Origin: Sphingomonadales bacterium
GTDB taxonomy: Bacteria > Pseudomonadota > Alphaproteobacteria > Sphingomonadales > Sphingomonadaceae
Length of the DNA stretch: 64,000 nucleotides
NCBI GenBank assembly: GCA_016721875.1
Contig: JADKHG010000002.1
Location: forward strand, 434,001 to 498,000
Reading direction: 5' to 3'
Shown in pieces: positions 52,642-61,666 of this stretch (the first letter of the stretch is position 1; each line of letters begins with the position of its first letter). The translations under genes were made by a program, and so were the position numbers. The notes under the pieces are model-generated. The model was not told where the DNA came from, ran no database searches, and was given only the letters and a program-made list of their open reading frames with translations.

Positions 52642-55455
52642 ATGGACGATCTGCGCGACGAATTCATAGCAGAGACCCGGGAAACGCTCGAAATATTGAG
52701 TAGTCAACTGGTCCAATGGGAAAAAACGCCTGAGGACCATGGGCTGATCGATTCCGTGTTTCGCTTTGTGCACACGGTAAAGGGTAGTTGCGGTTTTCTG
52801 GATTTGCCGCGGCTTGCGCGCCTAAGCCATGCTGCCGAAGAAATTTTGAGCGTCGCCCGTGACGGACAATTGCTCCCGTCGAGCGAACTGGTGAGCGCAG
52901 TATTGTCCGTTATCGATCGCATTGCATTGCTAACAGATGCGTTGGAGACTGGCGAACCAATCGACGACAATGACGCCGAATTGATTCAAAACATGCTTGC
53001 CTTTCTGCCGACGTTCGATGTGGATGACGTGGAACGAGCCGATTACGGTGCTGGCAGCTATGCTGACTTGCTGGCTGACGATCTGGAAACGATCGTAAAG
53101 CAACGCAGCCAGACCGTGCGCATCCCTCTGGCTCTGCTCGACAAATTGATGAACGGTGTGTCCGATCTCGTCCTCGCCAGAAATGAAGTTTCGCGGCAAT
53201 TGCGTCGCTTGCACGGATCGACCGATACCGATCAGGCCTTTGAAAGATTGTCATCGACTGTGTCAGAAATCCGCGATGCAGTCGGTCATATGCGAATGCA
53301 ACCGATTGAGCGGCTTTTTTCAGCACTACCCCGCTTGGTCCGCGACATGTGCATCGAGCTCGATAAGGAGATCAAACTCGAAATCGATGGCAGTGATGTC
53401 GAAATCGATAGAGAAATGGTGGAGTCTCTGCGCGATCCTTTGACCCATATTTTGCGCAATGCCGCAGATCACGGAATCGAACAAAAAGCTGAACGCATCG
53501 CGAGTGGCAAAGGCGCTGCCGGACGAATTTTTATTGGCGCGCGGCAAACCGGCAACCAGATAGTTGTCGAAATTCGGGATGATGGCCGTGGTATTGATCT
53601 GGATAAACTCCGCTCACGTGTGCTTGCACGCAAAATTGTTACCGAAGCAAAATGGAACTCGCTTTCGGAAAAGGAAAAGCTCGAACTGATATTTGCGGCC
53701 GGTTTGTCGACGGCTGATAAAGTAACAGCAGTGTCCGGCCGTGGCGTCGGTATGGATATTGTGCGTAACAATGTGCAAGCCATCGGTGGAACAATCGAGC
53801 TAGAAAATATGCCCGGCAATGGTTTGCTGATTTCGCTGCGGCTGCCGCTAACGCTCTCAATCATCCCGGCCCTAATTCTAAAAGCTGGAGGAGGATTGTA
53901 TAGTTTGCCGAGATCAACGATTGTTGAGATATTGTCGGCGTCGAACAAGCATGTATCACTGGAGTTTATTGGCGAATTGCCAATTGCAAATATTCGCGGC
54001 CAGCGCCTGTCATTCGCGCGTTTAGAAACAGTTCTGCAATTGGAACCGCAATCAACCAAACCGGATCATGGCCGGACAGTAATTGTAGTTCGTCCACCTT
54101 CGGGCGTGCCCTTCGCTCTGGATGTCGAACTGGTTGTTGATATCGAAGAGCTTGTTGTAAAACCGGTTCCTCCCATTTTGGCTAAATCAGGCAGATATGC
54201 CGGAACCTCGTTGCCGGATAACGGTCGCCCAGTGCTGCTGTTGGACGCTAGTGGCTTAGCGGAGGCCATCGGCTTGAAAGACAGTGACACTCGCTTTGGA
54301 AGGCAACTGGGCTGGCACAACGAAGCCGATGCAGTTGTGGAAGAATGTGTGGAATCTGCGTTGGTTTTTGAAGATTGGGACGGCGCCACACGGGCGATCA
54401 GGCTATCGGTTGTCGACCGAATGGAAGATATTCTCCCTTCCGAAATTCATGCAGTTGCAGGTGGATTTTGCGTTTCACGGGGTGACGAGCTCAGCGAAAT
54501 TGTTGGCTTTTCGGGCGAAGCTGGCTTGGAAGAAATAAAGATGCTTCGCCTTTCTGACGGATTCAACATCCGCTATCTGGCTGTCAGAGACGTGTTCGAC
54601 ATATTCCCCATAAATCGCCTGTCTGTTTCGGTGCAGCTGCCGGACACCTTCGAAGCAGTAATCGAATGCGACGGTAGACCTGTCGAGTTGCTGAATGCTT
54701 ACAGGTTGTTCGAGAATGATGCTGGATCCATCCGAAACCCCGCGCTTTGCTTCGTCGAAGCCGATGACACGGGAGGCTGGGAGCGCACCATTTTGGCGCC
54801 GCTGTTGACCGCGTCGGGTTACCGGGTCAGTTTTGATGACAATGATAGGGGGCAGGCTGACGTGATACTGACGCGTTCACTGGAGCTACCGACGGTTCCT
54901 GAAAAGACCATCCGCCTTCTGGACTCAGCCACAAATGACACCGTGGTCGAGGGCATTTACAAATATGACCGGAACAATCTGGTTGCGGCTATTGAGACAA
55001 AATTGCGGAGAGGCCGTTTCGTGAAACAATTGTTTCTCCTTGCTCAAATTGCAGGAACGGAAATCGCGATTCGCAGTTGTGTCGTCGAATCGGTGATATC
55101 GGTCGGCGATGTGGTCGAGATACCCGGAAGCGATCCGACTATCGCGGGTCTTTTTGCTTTACGTAGCCGTGTGCTGACACTGATAGACAGCCAGTTTCGG
55201 GTCACCGGTCGAAAGAATAAAGTTCCGCACGGGAGTTTCGCTGTCATGGTAGAAATCGACAACCATATTTACGGTTTGATCGTCGATCGGGTGATGGATG
55301 TCATTCAAATTGAAGAACAAGCTGTCAGCCAGATTTCGCGTGTTGATCCAAAATGGCAATCGTTGGTCGATAATGTGGTGGAAGTTGAGGGTAGGGTAAT
55401 CATGGTCGTTGATCCGGCGAGCCTGGTTTCTCCTGATTATTCCATAGCTGCCTGA
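52642..55455 (+). CDS. cheA: CheA-type histidine kinase with extra CheW-like modules and degenerate receiver
   Basis: 937 residues. HPt domain with HTVKGSCGFL (His44), dimerisation helices (about 155-230), GHKL ATPase (about 240-400: DPLTHILRNAADHG, DDGRGID, GRGVGMDIVRNNVQAIGGTI) and CheW module (about 405-540) are canonical. Next comes a second CheW-like piece (about 570-690, LSVVDRMEDILPSEIHAVAG), a degenerate receiver (about 700-795, CFVEADDTGGWERTILAPLL) lacking a clear phosphorylatable aspartate site, and a final CheW module (about 800-937, DRVMDVIQIEEQAVSQISRV). It phosphorylates CheY and CheB. The start follows a shared promoter block. Confidence 0.9.
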   Translation: MDDLRDEFIAETRETLEILSSQLVQWEKTPEDHGLIDSVFRFVHTVKGSCGFLDLPRLARLSHAAEEILSVARDGQLLPSSELVSAVLSVIDRIALLTDALETGEPIDDNDAELIQNMLAFLPTFDVDDVERADYGAGSYADLLADDLETIVKQRSQTVRIPLALLDKLMNGVSDLVLARNEVSRQLRRLHGSTDTDQAFERLSSTVSEIRDAVGHMRMQPIERLFSALPRLVRDMCIELDKEIKLEIDGSDVEIDREMVESLRDPLTHILRNAADHGIEQKAERIASGKGAAGRIFIGARQTGNQIVVEIRDDGRGIDLDKLRSRVLARKIVTEAKWNSLSEKEKLELIFAAGLSTADKVTAVSGRGVGMDIVRNNVQAIGGTIELENMPGNGLLISLRLPLTLSIIPALILKAGGGLYSLPRSTIVEILSASNKHVSLEFIGELPIANIRGQRLSFARLETVLQLEPQSTKPDHGRTVIVVRPPSGVPFALDVELVVDIEELVVKPVPPILAKSGRYAGTSLPDNGRPVLLLDASGLAEAIGLKDSDTRFGRQLGWHNEADAVVEECVESALVFEDWDGATRAIRLSVVDRMEDILPSEIHAVAGGFCVSRGDELSEIVGFSGEAGLEEIKMLRLSDGFNIRYLAVRDVFDIFPINRLSVSVQLPDTFEAVIECDGRPVELLNAYRLFENDAGSIRNPALCFVEADDTGGWERTILAPLLTASGYRVSFDDNDRGQADVILTRSLELPTVPEKTIRLLDSATNDTVVEGIYKYDRNNLVAAIETKLRRGRFVKQLFLLAQIAGTEIAIRSCVVESVISVGDVVEIPGSDPTIAGLFALRSRVLTLIDSQFRVTGRKNKVPHGSFAVMVEIDNHIYGLIVDRVMDVIQIEEQAVSQISRVDPKWQSLVDNVVEVEGRVIMVVDPASLVSPDYSIAA

Positions 55456-55551
55456 TCGCTTATGGCCTGCGTTATCTGAGCGTGGCGTTAATCACTCGAT
55501 AACGATAACAGCCTACCTGTTTTGGCTCGGGGATCATTATGGGGACGTGCA

Positions 55552-55917
55552 ATGAAATCCTGCCTTATAGTTGATGACAGCAAGGTAATTCGCAAGGTCG
55601 CGCGCCATATTTTGGAAGCGCTGAAATTTGACGTCATGGAAGCCGCAGACGGTGTCGAGGCACTGGATTGTTGTGCAGAAAAAAAGCCCGATGTCATATT
55701 ACTCGACTGGAATATGCCTGTAATGAGTGGCATGGATTTTCTCCGTGCCTATCGCAGCGAAGCAATTTCCAACACAGCCAAGGTAATATTCTGCACAACC
55801 GAAAATGGCATTGGCCATATTCAGGCAGCGATCAACGCGGGTGCTGACGAATATGTCATGAAGCCATTCGACCGCCAGACGCTTGAATCCAAATTGCAAA
55901 TGGTCGGTTGCATGTGA
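55552..55917 (+). CDS. cheY: CheY-like response regulator
   Basis: 121 residues, a single receiver domain. SCLIVDDSKVIRKVARHILE holds the acidic pair (D9, D10); VILLDWNMPVMSGMDFLRAY holds the phosphorylated aspartate; KVIFCTTENG and EYVMKPFDRQTLESKL give the T and K switch residues. ATG 55552 with GGGG upstream is preferred to 55522. It lies between cheA and cheB and is the obvious output of CheA. Confidence 0.93.
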   Translation: MKSCLIVDDSKVIRKVARHILEALKFDVMEAADGVEALDCCAEKKPDVILLDWNMPVMSGMDFLRAYRSEAISNTAKVIFCTTENGIGHIQAAINAGADEYVMKPFDRQTLESKLQMVGCM

Positions 55918-55927
55918 GAACCCTGCG

Positions 55928-57001
55928 ATGCTCGCACATCTCCAGCCCAGATTGGTCAAATCAAAGGCGCCATACAATCCGCTAAGGGTTCTGATCGTCG
56001 ATGACAGCGTTGTGGCGCGTTCGGTTTTTTCCCGCGTACTTAATGCATGTACCGAAATTGAAGTCGCCGCATCAGCCGCGAACTGTGCAGAAGCGCTTGA
56101 ATTTCTGACAGCCAATGAAGTCGATATCATCCTGCTCGATATCGAGATGCCTGATCGCAGCGGGATCGATGCTCTTCCTGAAATTGTCGCGCTTGCTGGC
56201 GATGCACGCGTCATCATTGTTTCTGCCTTTATTAAGGCAAATGGTCCTGCAGCGATACAGGCGCTTTCGCTTGGTGCTTGCGATACACTTGCGAAACCGG
56301 GATCGGTGGGTTCGACTGGCAGATTCTCCGAATTGCTTGTTCACAAAGTGCTTCGATTGGGTCGTCCGGTATCGCAATCAAAGTCTGCGCGCCCGAAAAT
56401 TGTCGCTGCCGACTGGCAACTTGCGAGTAAACCCGAGTGCATTGCCATCGGAGCCTCGACCGGTGGGATACCCATTTGTTACCAACTCGTCTCCTCACTG
56501 CCGCAGCAGTTGACTTGCCCTGTTTTCATAACGCAGCATCTTCCGGCTGTGTTCATGGACTTTTTCGCGCGGCAACTATCCGCATTGACGAGCAGATCGG
56601 TGTCGGTTGCAACTCGTGGCGCCGTCGTCCGACCAAATGAAATCATCCTCGCCCCCGGTGATGCGCACCTGGTATGCCGCAAATCGCAAGGCAGAACCTT
56701 CATCGACCTCGTCGAAGATAGCGAAATCAGCCGATATTGCCCTTCAGTCGACATATTGTTCGGTTCGGTCGCGAAGGTTTTTGGCGATCGAGCGTTGGGA
56801 ATAGTGCTCAGTGGAATGGGCAATGATGGCTGCGACGGAGCGCGGAAAATTCGCGAACAAGGCGGCGCAATAATCGTTCAGGATGAAAAATCTTCGGTTG
56901 TTTGGGGCATGCCGGGTGCAGTGGCACGACAAAACTCGGCCGATGCAATTTTGTCACCCGACGACATCGCCGAACAGCTACGGCGGGTTGTTCTATTGTG
57001 A
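55928..57001 (+). CDS. cheB: Chemotaxis response regulator protein-glutamate methylesterase
   Basis: 357 residues. A receiver domain (about 18-135, LRVLIVDDSVVARSVFSRVL, IILLDIEMPDRSGIDALPEI) is joined to a methylesterase domain (about 165-357). The triad is visible as IAIGASTGG (Ser), TQHLPAVF (His) and LSGMGNDGCDGAR (Asp). It removes methyl groups from chemoreceptors. The ATG at 55928 is 11 bases past the cheY stop. Its stop overlaps the cheR start (GTGA). Confidence 0.94.
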   Translation: MLAHLQPRLVKSKAPYNPLRVLIVDDSVVARSVFSRVLNACTEIEVAASAANCAEALEFLTANEVDIILLDIEMPDRSGIDALPEIVALAGDARVIIVSAFIKANGPAAIQALSLGACDTLAKPGSVGSTGRFSELLVHKVLRLGRPVSQSKSARPKIVAADWQLASKPECIAIGASTGGIPICYQLVSSLPQQLTCPVFITQHLPAVFMDFFARQLSALTSRSVSVATRGAVVRPNEIILAPGDAHLVCRKSQGRTFIDLVEDSEISRYCPSVDILFGSVAKVFGDRALGIVLSGMGNDGCDGARKIREQGGAIIVQDEKSSVVWGMPGAVARQNSADAILSPDDIAEQLRRVVLL

Positions 57002-57906
57002 CTATTCTTCCCACAAATGGATTTTCGCACTTAGCAGACCTGCTGGAAAAGCGGACTGGACAAGTGTTGCACCCTACCCGCCATTGGCGCGTTGAAATGG
57101 CGCTGAAGCCTGTTCTTCGCCGCCATTCTATTCCGGATATTTCGGTATTGTCGGAGTTGATCCAAAATGCCTGTGACGCTGCACTGGAACAGGATTGCAT
57201 CGACGCGATGCTGAACAACGAAACCAGCTTTTTTAGAGACCAGGCCAATTTCGCCTTGCTCACCGGCCCGGTTTTGGATGCCCTGCATGCTCGTCGGAGC
57301 CAACAGCGGCGATTGCGCATCTGGTCTGCTGCTTGCTCGACCGGTCAAGAACCCTATTCGCTGGCAATATCCTTTGCAGAGAACAACGAAAAATGGGCCG
57401 GTTGGTTGATCGAAATTGTCGCGTCGGACATATCGATGTCGGCGTTGGCTCAGGCTAAACTTGGCAAATATTCACAGTTTGAGGTGCAACGCGGGATGCC
57501 GGTTCGACTGATGCTCAATTATTTCGAGCAAAAAGACGACGAATGGCTTTTGCGCGATGATATTCGTAGGAAAGTGTCATTCCGGAAACATGATCTTGTC
57601 GACACCTCTCCGAACTGGGGAGCGTTCGATATCATTTTGTGTCGGAATATGATCATGTACCTCGGTCAAGGTGCGCGGGAGTCGGTTTTTACCGCTTTAT
57701 CCGCAAGGCTTGCGCCGGACGGAGTGCTAATGCTTGGTGCCGCTGAAACGGTGATAGGACAGACTGAGCGCTTCGCCGCCAATGCTGAATTTAGAGGATT
57801 TTATCAAAAGATCGGGAATATGGGCAACAAGGGTAGCCCATTCCTTCCCTTGAACACGTTTCAAAGCTTTGCATTCTGCAGAGGGTTTCCTAATATAACC
57901 CAATGA
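56998..57906 (+). CDS. cheR: CheR chemoreceptor methyltransferase
   Basis: 302 residues from GTG 56998, overlapping cheB. NETSFFRDQANF and LRIWSAACSTGQEPYSLAIS (SAM site), then FDIILCRNMIMYLGQGARES identify CheR. The N-terminal helical domain (about 1-70) is present. It methylates glutamates on chemoreceptors and opposes CheB. The last 30 residues are an unusual extension. No receptor (MCP) gene is seen here. The stop overlaps the amidase start. Confidence 0.92.
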   Translation: MTILPTNGFSHLADLLEKRTGQVLHPTRHWRVEMALKPVLRRHSIPDISVLSELIQNACDAALEQDCIDAMLNNETSFFRDQANFALLTGPVLDALHARRSQQRRLRIWSAACSTGQEPYSLAISFAENNEKWAGWLIEIVASDISMSALAQAKLGKYSQFEVQRGMPVRLMLNYFEQKDDEWLLRDDIRRKVSFRKHDLVDTSPNWGAFDIILCRNMIMYLGQGARESVFTALSARLAPDGVLMLGAAETVIGQTERFAANAEFRGFYQKIGNMGNKGSPFLPLNTFQSFAFCRGFPNITQ

Positions 57907-58592
57907 TCTGGACTCCTTCGCCCAACATCGGAGAGCGCACGCTTCCGATTTCGATGCTCGTTTTGCACTATACCGGAATGAAAAGCGGCGCTTCTGCGAT
58001 TGATTGGCTTGCCAATCCGCAATCCAAGGTTTCGGCGCATTATGTAGTCGACGAGGACGGACAAATTGTTCACATGGTGCGCGAAGAACAGCGTGCCCAG
58101 CATGCTGGCCTGTCCTATTGGCGGGGCATCACCGACAATAACAGCGCCAGCATCGGCATCGAAATCGTCAATCCGGGGCATGAATGGGGATACCGCCCCT
58201 TTCCCGAAGAACAGATGGCCGCACTGGTGCCGTTGGTTGCCGAAATAGTCCGCACCTATTCGATCGAACCGCGAAATGTCGTGGGGCACAGCGATGTCGC
58301 CCCTGCGCGCAAGCAGGATCCGGGCGAATTGTTCGATTGGGAGCGATTGGCAAAGCTTGGTCTGGCAGTTCCGCGTCCTACCAAAAACCTGGTTGATCCC
58401 GGTTGGAGTGATGCGGCATTTCTGCTTGCGCTCGAACGCTATGGCTATGGCGTCACTGACGGCCCTGCTGCAGTCGTCGCCTTCCAGCGTCGTTTCAGAC
58501 AGGAAAATGTCGATGGCATAATCGACGGACAATGCCGTGCGATCCTGTGGAGCCTTTTGTTGGAATATGAAGGCGGCGCTGCTATAGGCTGA
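57903..58592 (+). CDS. N-acetylmuramoyl-L-alanine amidase (AmpD-like)
   Basis: 229 residues. The amidase_2 fold shows zinc ligands in MLVLHYTGM and VVGHSDVAPARKQDPGELFD, plus NNSASIGIEIVNPGHEWG. A C-terminal peptidoglycan-binding helix set (about 165-229, ALERYGYGVTDGPAAVVAFQ) follows. It cleaves the lactyl amide in peptidoglycan fragments. No signal peptide is seen, so it may be a cytosolic recycling enzyme. ATG overlaps cheR. Confidence 0.9.
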   Translation: MIWTPSPNIGERTLPISMLVLHYTGMKSGASAIDWLANPQSKVSAHYVVDEDGQIVHMVREEQRAQHAGLSYWRGITDNNSASIGIEIVNPGHEWGYRPFPEEQMAALVPLVAEIVRTYSIEPRNVVGHSDVAPARKQDPGELFDWERLAKLGLAVPRPTKNLVDPGWSDAAFLLALERYGYGVTDGPAAVVAFQRRFRQENVDGIIDGQCRAILWSLLLEYEGGAAIG

Positions 58593-58595
58593 CCA

Positions 58596-58992
58596 GCCAG
58601 AGGGTTGGGCGACCGCCGGTGTTTCTTTATGGAGGCACGGGAGGAAAGTCCGGGCTCCAGCGAGGAACGGTGCCGGGTAACGCCCGGCGGTTCGCCATAG
58701 CTTAGGCGAAGGCGAATCAGGGACAGTGCCACAGAAAGCAAACCGCCACGGCTTCGGCCAGGCAAGGGCGAAAGGGTGCGGCAAGAGCGCACCGCGCGGG
58801 CGGCAACGTCAGCGGCTTGGCAAACCCCACCGGGAGCAAAATCGAATAGGGGCGGCGCATGGCATCCTCCTGCCAGTCGCCCGGGTTGATTGCTTGAGTG
58901 TAGCGGCAACGCTGCGCCTAGAGGAATGGTCGCACATCCGCTGTCGCTTAGGCTATAGCGGAGGACAGAACCCGGCTTATAGGCCCTCTGGC
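58596..58992 (+). ncRNA. rnpB: RNase P RNA (bacterial class A)
   Basis: About 397 bases. P1 arms GCCAGAGGG and CCCTCTGGC pair at both ends. GAGGAAAGTCCGGGCTCC and ACAGAACCCGGCTTAT are the universal conserved cores. It is the catalytic RNA that matures tRNA 5' ends. The 3' end overlaps the convergent DUF4345-like gene by about 16 bases. Confidence 0.95.
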
Positions 58993-59375
58993 ACTTTTTC
59001 GGACCAAAGCCGCCATGCCACGGCCATCATCCCCGCGAACAACATTTCGATCAGGATAGGCGGTAAAATGCCTGTGCCGATGCCGTCGATCGAAAGGCTG
59101 AGCAGACGCCCAGTCAGGGCTGACAAAATCAGGAGGAGGGTTGCGAGCGCCCAATGTGCGCTGCGTTTCCATGACGCCAGCAGCATGAAAATACCGATTG
59201 CCAGGAAAATGCCGCCAACATCGGCGCGGATATTGGCCTTGCCCGCTACCGAATTGCCAACAATTCCCCGTTGAAGCTCTATGCTATTCAAATCGAACCA
59301 ATGCTGGAATGCAGTCAGAATTGAGAGCAAACCGACGATTCCAACTAACCCAGCCCATATCCGCGACAGTGTCAT
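58977..59375 (-). CDS. Small four-helix membrane protein (DUF4345-like)
   Basis: 132 residues. Four hydrophobic segments (about 5-25, 45-65, 75-92, 105-125: WAGLVGIVGLLSILTAFQHW, DVGGIFLAIGIFMLLASWK, ILPPILIEMLFAGMMAVA) resemble DUF4345 proteins of unknown function. ATG 59375 has GGGGAGG 9 bases upstream; TTG 59393 would be longer. Its end overlaps the mature rnpB 3' end on the opposite strand. Confidence 0.72.
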   Translation of the reverse strand: MTLSRIWAGLVGIVGLLSILTAFQHWFDLNSIELQRGIVGNSVAGKANIRADVGGIFLAIGIFMLLASWKRSAHWALATLLLILSALTGRLLSLSIDGIGTGILPPILIEMLFAGMMAVAWRLWSEKVPEGL

Positions 59376-59465
59376 TTTCCTCCACCTCCCCAAAAGATTT
59401 ACATCGGGTTGCTTTTATGGTCTTCTCTAAGCCAGCGCAAACCAGCCTTTGAAGGGGGAAGTCAA

Positions 59466-60101
59466 ATGTCATTCGTAGATCGCGCAAAAAATATCCTGCT
59501 GCAGCCAGCACAGGAATGGGAAGTGATTGCAAAAGAGCCAGCGACCGTCGGTAGTCTTTTTACCGGTTACGCCGCAATATTGGCACTGCTGCCAGCAATA
59601 GCCAGCGCATTGTTCATGGGCGTGCTCGGCATCGGCCTTGGCGGAATGGGAGCCGGCGGTGCAATGATGGCTGGCCTTGGCATGAGTTATTGGATCACAA
59701 CCGCAGTGGTCGGCTATTTCGTTGGCCTGGGGCTTTTATGGCTCGTCTCATTCATCGTGAAATCGGTTTCGCCTAGCTTTAACGGCAACTCCGACATGGT
59801 ACAGGCAACGAAGCTGATGGTTTATTCGGCAACGCCTACTTGGGTCGCTGGGTTGGTATCCTGGGTGCCTGTCATTGGCATGCTGCTCTCGCTAGCCGCC
59901 ATGGCTTATGCGGTTTATCTGATCTATCTGGGCGTTCGTCCGGTAATGGATATCCCGCAGGAAAAAGTCGCGGGTATGACCGTTGTGACCGTGTTGATCT
60001 ACCTTGTCGCATCTTTGGTTGTCGGCGCCGTGATCGCAACCGCTGTCATAAGCATGTTTTTTGGCGGAGCCATGATGGCTGGCGCCGCTTCGGGAATGTA
60101 A
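59466..60101 (+). CDS. YIP1 family membrane protein
   Basis: 211 residues. The start MSFVDRAKNILLQPAQEWEV is a hallmark of bacterial Yip1 proteins. Five hydrophobic segments follow (about 30-55, 65-85, 100-120, 130-155, 170-200), including glycine-methionine-rich stretches. The family has no firmly established role. A GAAGGGGGAA leader precedes ATG 59466. It stands alone between the DUF4345-like gene and the DnaJ-like gene. Confidence 0.86.
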   Translation: MSFVDRAKNILLQPAQEWEVIAKEPATVGSLFTGYAAILALLPAIASALFMGVLGIGLGGMGAGGAMMAGLGMSYWITTAVVGYFVGLGLLWLVSFIVKSVSPSFNGNSDMVQATKLMVYSATPTWVAGLVSWVPVIGMLLSLAAMAYAVYLIYLGVRPVMDIPQEKVAGMTVVTVLIYLVASLVVGAVIATAVISMFFGGAMMAGAASGM

Positions 60102-60153
60102 GAGCGAAATTCGAATCTGGTCACAAAGCCATGCTGTCGCTATGGGCGGCGGC

Positions 60154-60696
60154 ATGGCTCGTTCTTCCCGGAGTAATGATTGGGGTTTTCCCCGCTGGCG
60201 CGGCTACGGCTCGTCGCGCGATGCGCAGCCGGTTCGGCTCTGCGACCGCGTAGGATGCGAACGGCCGGGAAAATGCCCTGCGCCCAAATCCCCCAACAGC
60301 CCGGAACGCTGGATGTTCTGCGAAGAGCATGCCGCCGAATATAATAGAGGCTGGGATTATTTCGCCGGACTGTCCGCCGAAGAAGCCGCACAGCGCGAAG
60401 CCAATGAAAAGCGTGATGCCAGTGGCTATCGTGAATCGGCACATTATGGCTGGGCAGGGTCAGGCGACGGCAGTCGCAGCCGAGACGAAATGCGCGCGCT
60501 GGATTTGCTAGGACTGGATACCGATGCCAGCTTTGAGGATGTTAAAAAGGCCTGGCGCAAAATTGCCAAAGAAAGCCATCCTGACGTTCGCCCGAACGAC
60601 GCAGAAGCTGCAAAGACGTTTCAGGCTGGGCAGGCGGCGTTCAACGTGTTGCGCGTTGCCGAGGAAAACCGTGAGTGGAAGGGCTCGGGGATTTAA
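60154..60696 (+). CDS. DnaJ-domain protein with N-terminal cysteine region
   Basis: 180 residues from ATG 60154; ATG 60142 is also possible. VRLCDRVGCERPGKCPAPKS with FCEEHAAEYN looks like a small zinc-binding unit (about 28-65). A C-terminal J domain (about 115-175) has ALDLLGLDTDASFEDVKKAW and the invariant HPD (ESHPDVRPND). Such J proteins recruit DnaK to specific clients; the target is not known. It converges with sufE, stops touching. Confidence 0.85.
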   Translation: MARSSRSNDWGFPRWRGYGSSRDAQPVRLCDRVGCERPGKCPAPKSPNSPERWMFCEEHAAEYNRGWDYFAGLSAEEAAQREANEKRDASGYRESAHYGWAGSGDGSRSRDEMRALDLLGLDTDASFEDVKKAWRKIAKESHPDVRPNDAEAAKTFQAGQAAFNVLRVAEENREWKGSGI

Positions 60697-61097
60697 CCCG
60701 CATATCGTACCGCCGTCTCTCGGATCAGCGAAATCATGTTGGGAATGCCTTGCGTCCGGTTTGAGCTGAGTTGGTTTTTCAAATTGAATGGAGCGAGTTT
60801 GCCTTCGATGTCGGCTTGCAGAATTTCCGCTGCGCTTTTGCCCTCAACCGTTTTCAGCACCAGCGCTATAATGCCCTTGGTAATCGCAGCATTGCTGTCG
60901 GCGACAAATTGCAGTCCAGTGTCTGAAGTAAGCGGATAGACCCACACATTTGCCGAACAGCCGCGAACCAATGTCGCGTCTGTTTTCAAGGCATCCGCCA
61001 TAGGCGGCAAAGCCTTGCCCAGATCGATCAGCAACCGATAACGGTCGTCGGGATCGAGAAATTCATATTCGTCGAGAATGTCGGCCAATGCTGTCAT
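60693..61097 (-). CDS. sufE: SufE family cysteine desulfurase activator
   Basis: 134 residues. The sulfur-accepting cysteine is in LVRGCSANVWVYP; the surrounding helices (DILDEYEFLDPDDRYRLLID, KGIIALVLKTVEGKSAAEIL, LSSNRTQGIPNMISLIR) are typical. It takes persulfide sulfur from SufS for Fe-S assembly. ATG 61097 is used. Rather than sitting in a suf operon, it is last in the long psp-like operon, 25 bases after the small gene upstream. Confidence 0.93.
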   Translation of the reverse strand: MTALADILDEYEFLDPDDRYRLLIDLGKALPPMADALKTDATLVRGCSANVWVYPLTSDTGLQFVADSNAAITKGIIALVLKTVEGKSAAEILQADIEGKLAPFNLKNQLSSNRTQGIPNMISLIRETAVRYAG

Positions 61098-61122
61098 GGC
61101 CGTGCGCTTATGGCCTTGGGCG

Positions 61123-61365
61123 TCAGAGATCAATGCCTGCGGCGATGGCTTCGAGTTTCTTCACCCGCTCTTTCAGGTCGGCAACCTCGATCCGCGACAC
61201 GGCAGAAGGTGGCGTATCCTGTGTTGGGCGTTGGATCGTTTCCAATTCGGCACGCTTCAAAGAAATCCAGTCGCGCCAACCACGCAAAGTCACAGCTGCG
61301 ACAATTCCAACCGTGGCAAGCATCAGCGCGCTTGCGATCATGTAGAAGCTGGGATCCTGGGGCAT
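61123..61365 (-). CDS. Small one-helix coiled-coil protein, Psp array member 6
   Basis: 80 residues. One membrane helix (about 7-27, FYMIASALMLATVGIVAAVT), then RDWISLKRAEL and a closing coil LKERVKKLEAI. It is the shortest and most divergent of the six tandem small genes: it keeps the LxERVxxLExIA pattern but lacks the EIExLR end. I place it in the array by position, size and topology. It precedes sufE by 25 bases. Confidence 0.72.
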   Translation of the reverse strand: MPQDPSFYMIASALMLATVGIVAAVTLRGWRDWISLKRAELETIQRPTQDTPPSAVSRIEVADLKERVKKLEAIAAGIDL

Positions 61366-61387
61366 GGTTCCTTCCTTCCTCGTTCAA

Positions 61388-61666
61388 TCAATTGTCGCGC
61401 AACGCTTCAATCTGACGACTGACGTCGTTGGCGCTGTTATTGTCGGTGGCAATCCGTTCCAGCACTTTGATCCGCTCTTTCAACTCGTGGATCTCATGTT
61501 GCATGGCTTGAGTATCGCCGTTGCCTATCTGGCGTTGGGTCTTGTTACCCAGCATATCCTCGTCTTCAATAATGCCATGTCTTGCCTTATATTTTGAACT
61601 CGCAACCCTGCCGATCGTAACAATCAGGACAATGGCGACGACCATAGTGAAAGGATCACCGATCAT
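61388..61666 (-). CDS. Small one-helix coiled-coil protein, Psp array member 5
   Basis: 92 residues. An N-terminal membrane helix (about 5-22, FTMVVAIVLIVTIGRVASSK) is followed by YKARHGIIEDEDMLGN, a linker and a C-terminal coiled coil LKERIKVLERIATDN ending QIEALRDN. The coil is close to the PspB-type motif shared across the array. Its start overlaps the stop of the preceding member (ATGA). Confidence 0.82.
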   Translation of the reverse strand: MIGDPFTMVVAIVLIVTIGRVASSKYKARHGIIEDEDMLGNKTQRQIGNGDTQAMQHEIHELKERIKVLERIATDNNSANDVSRQIEALRDN

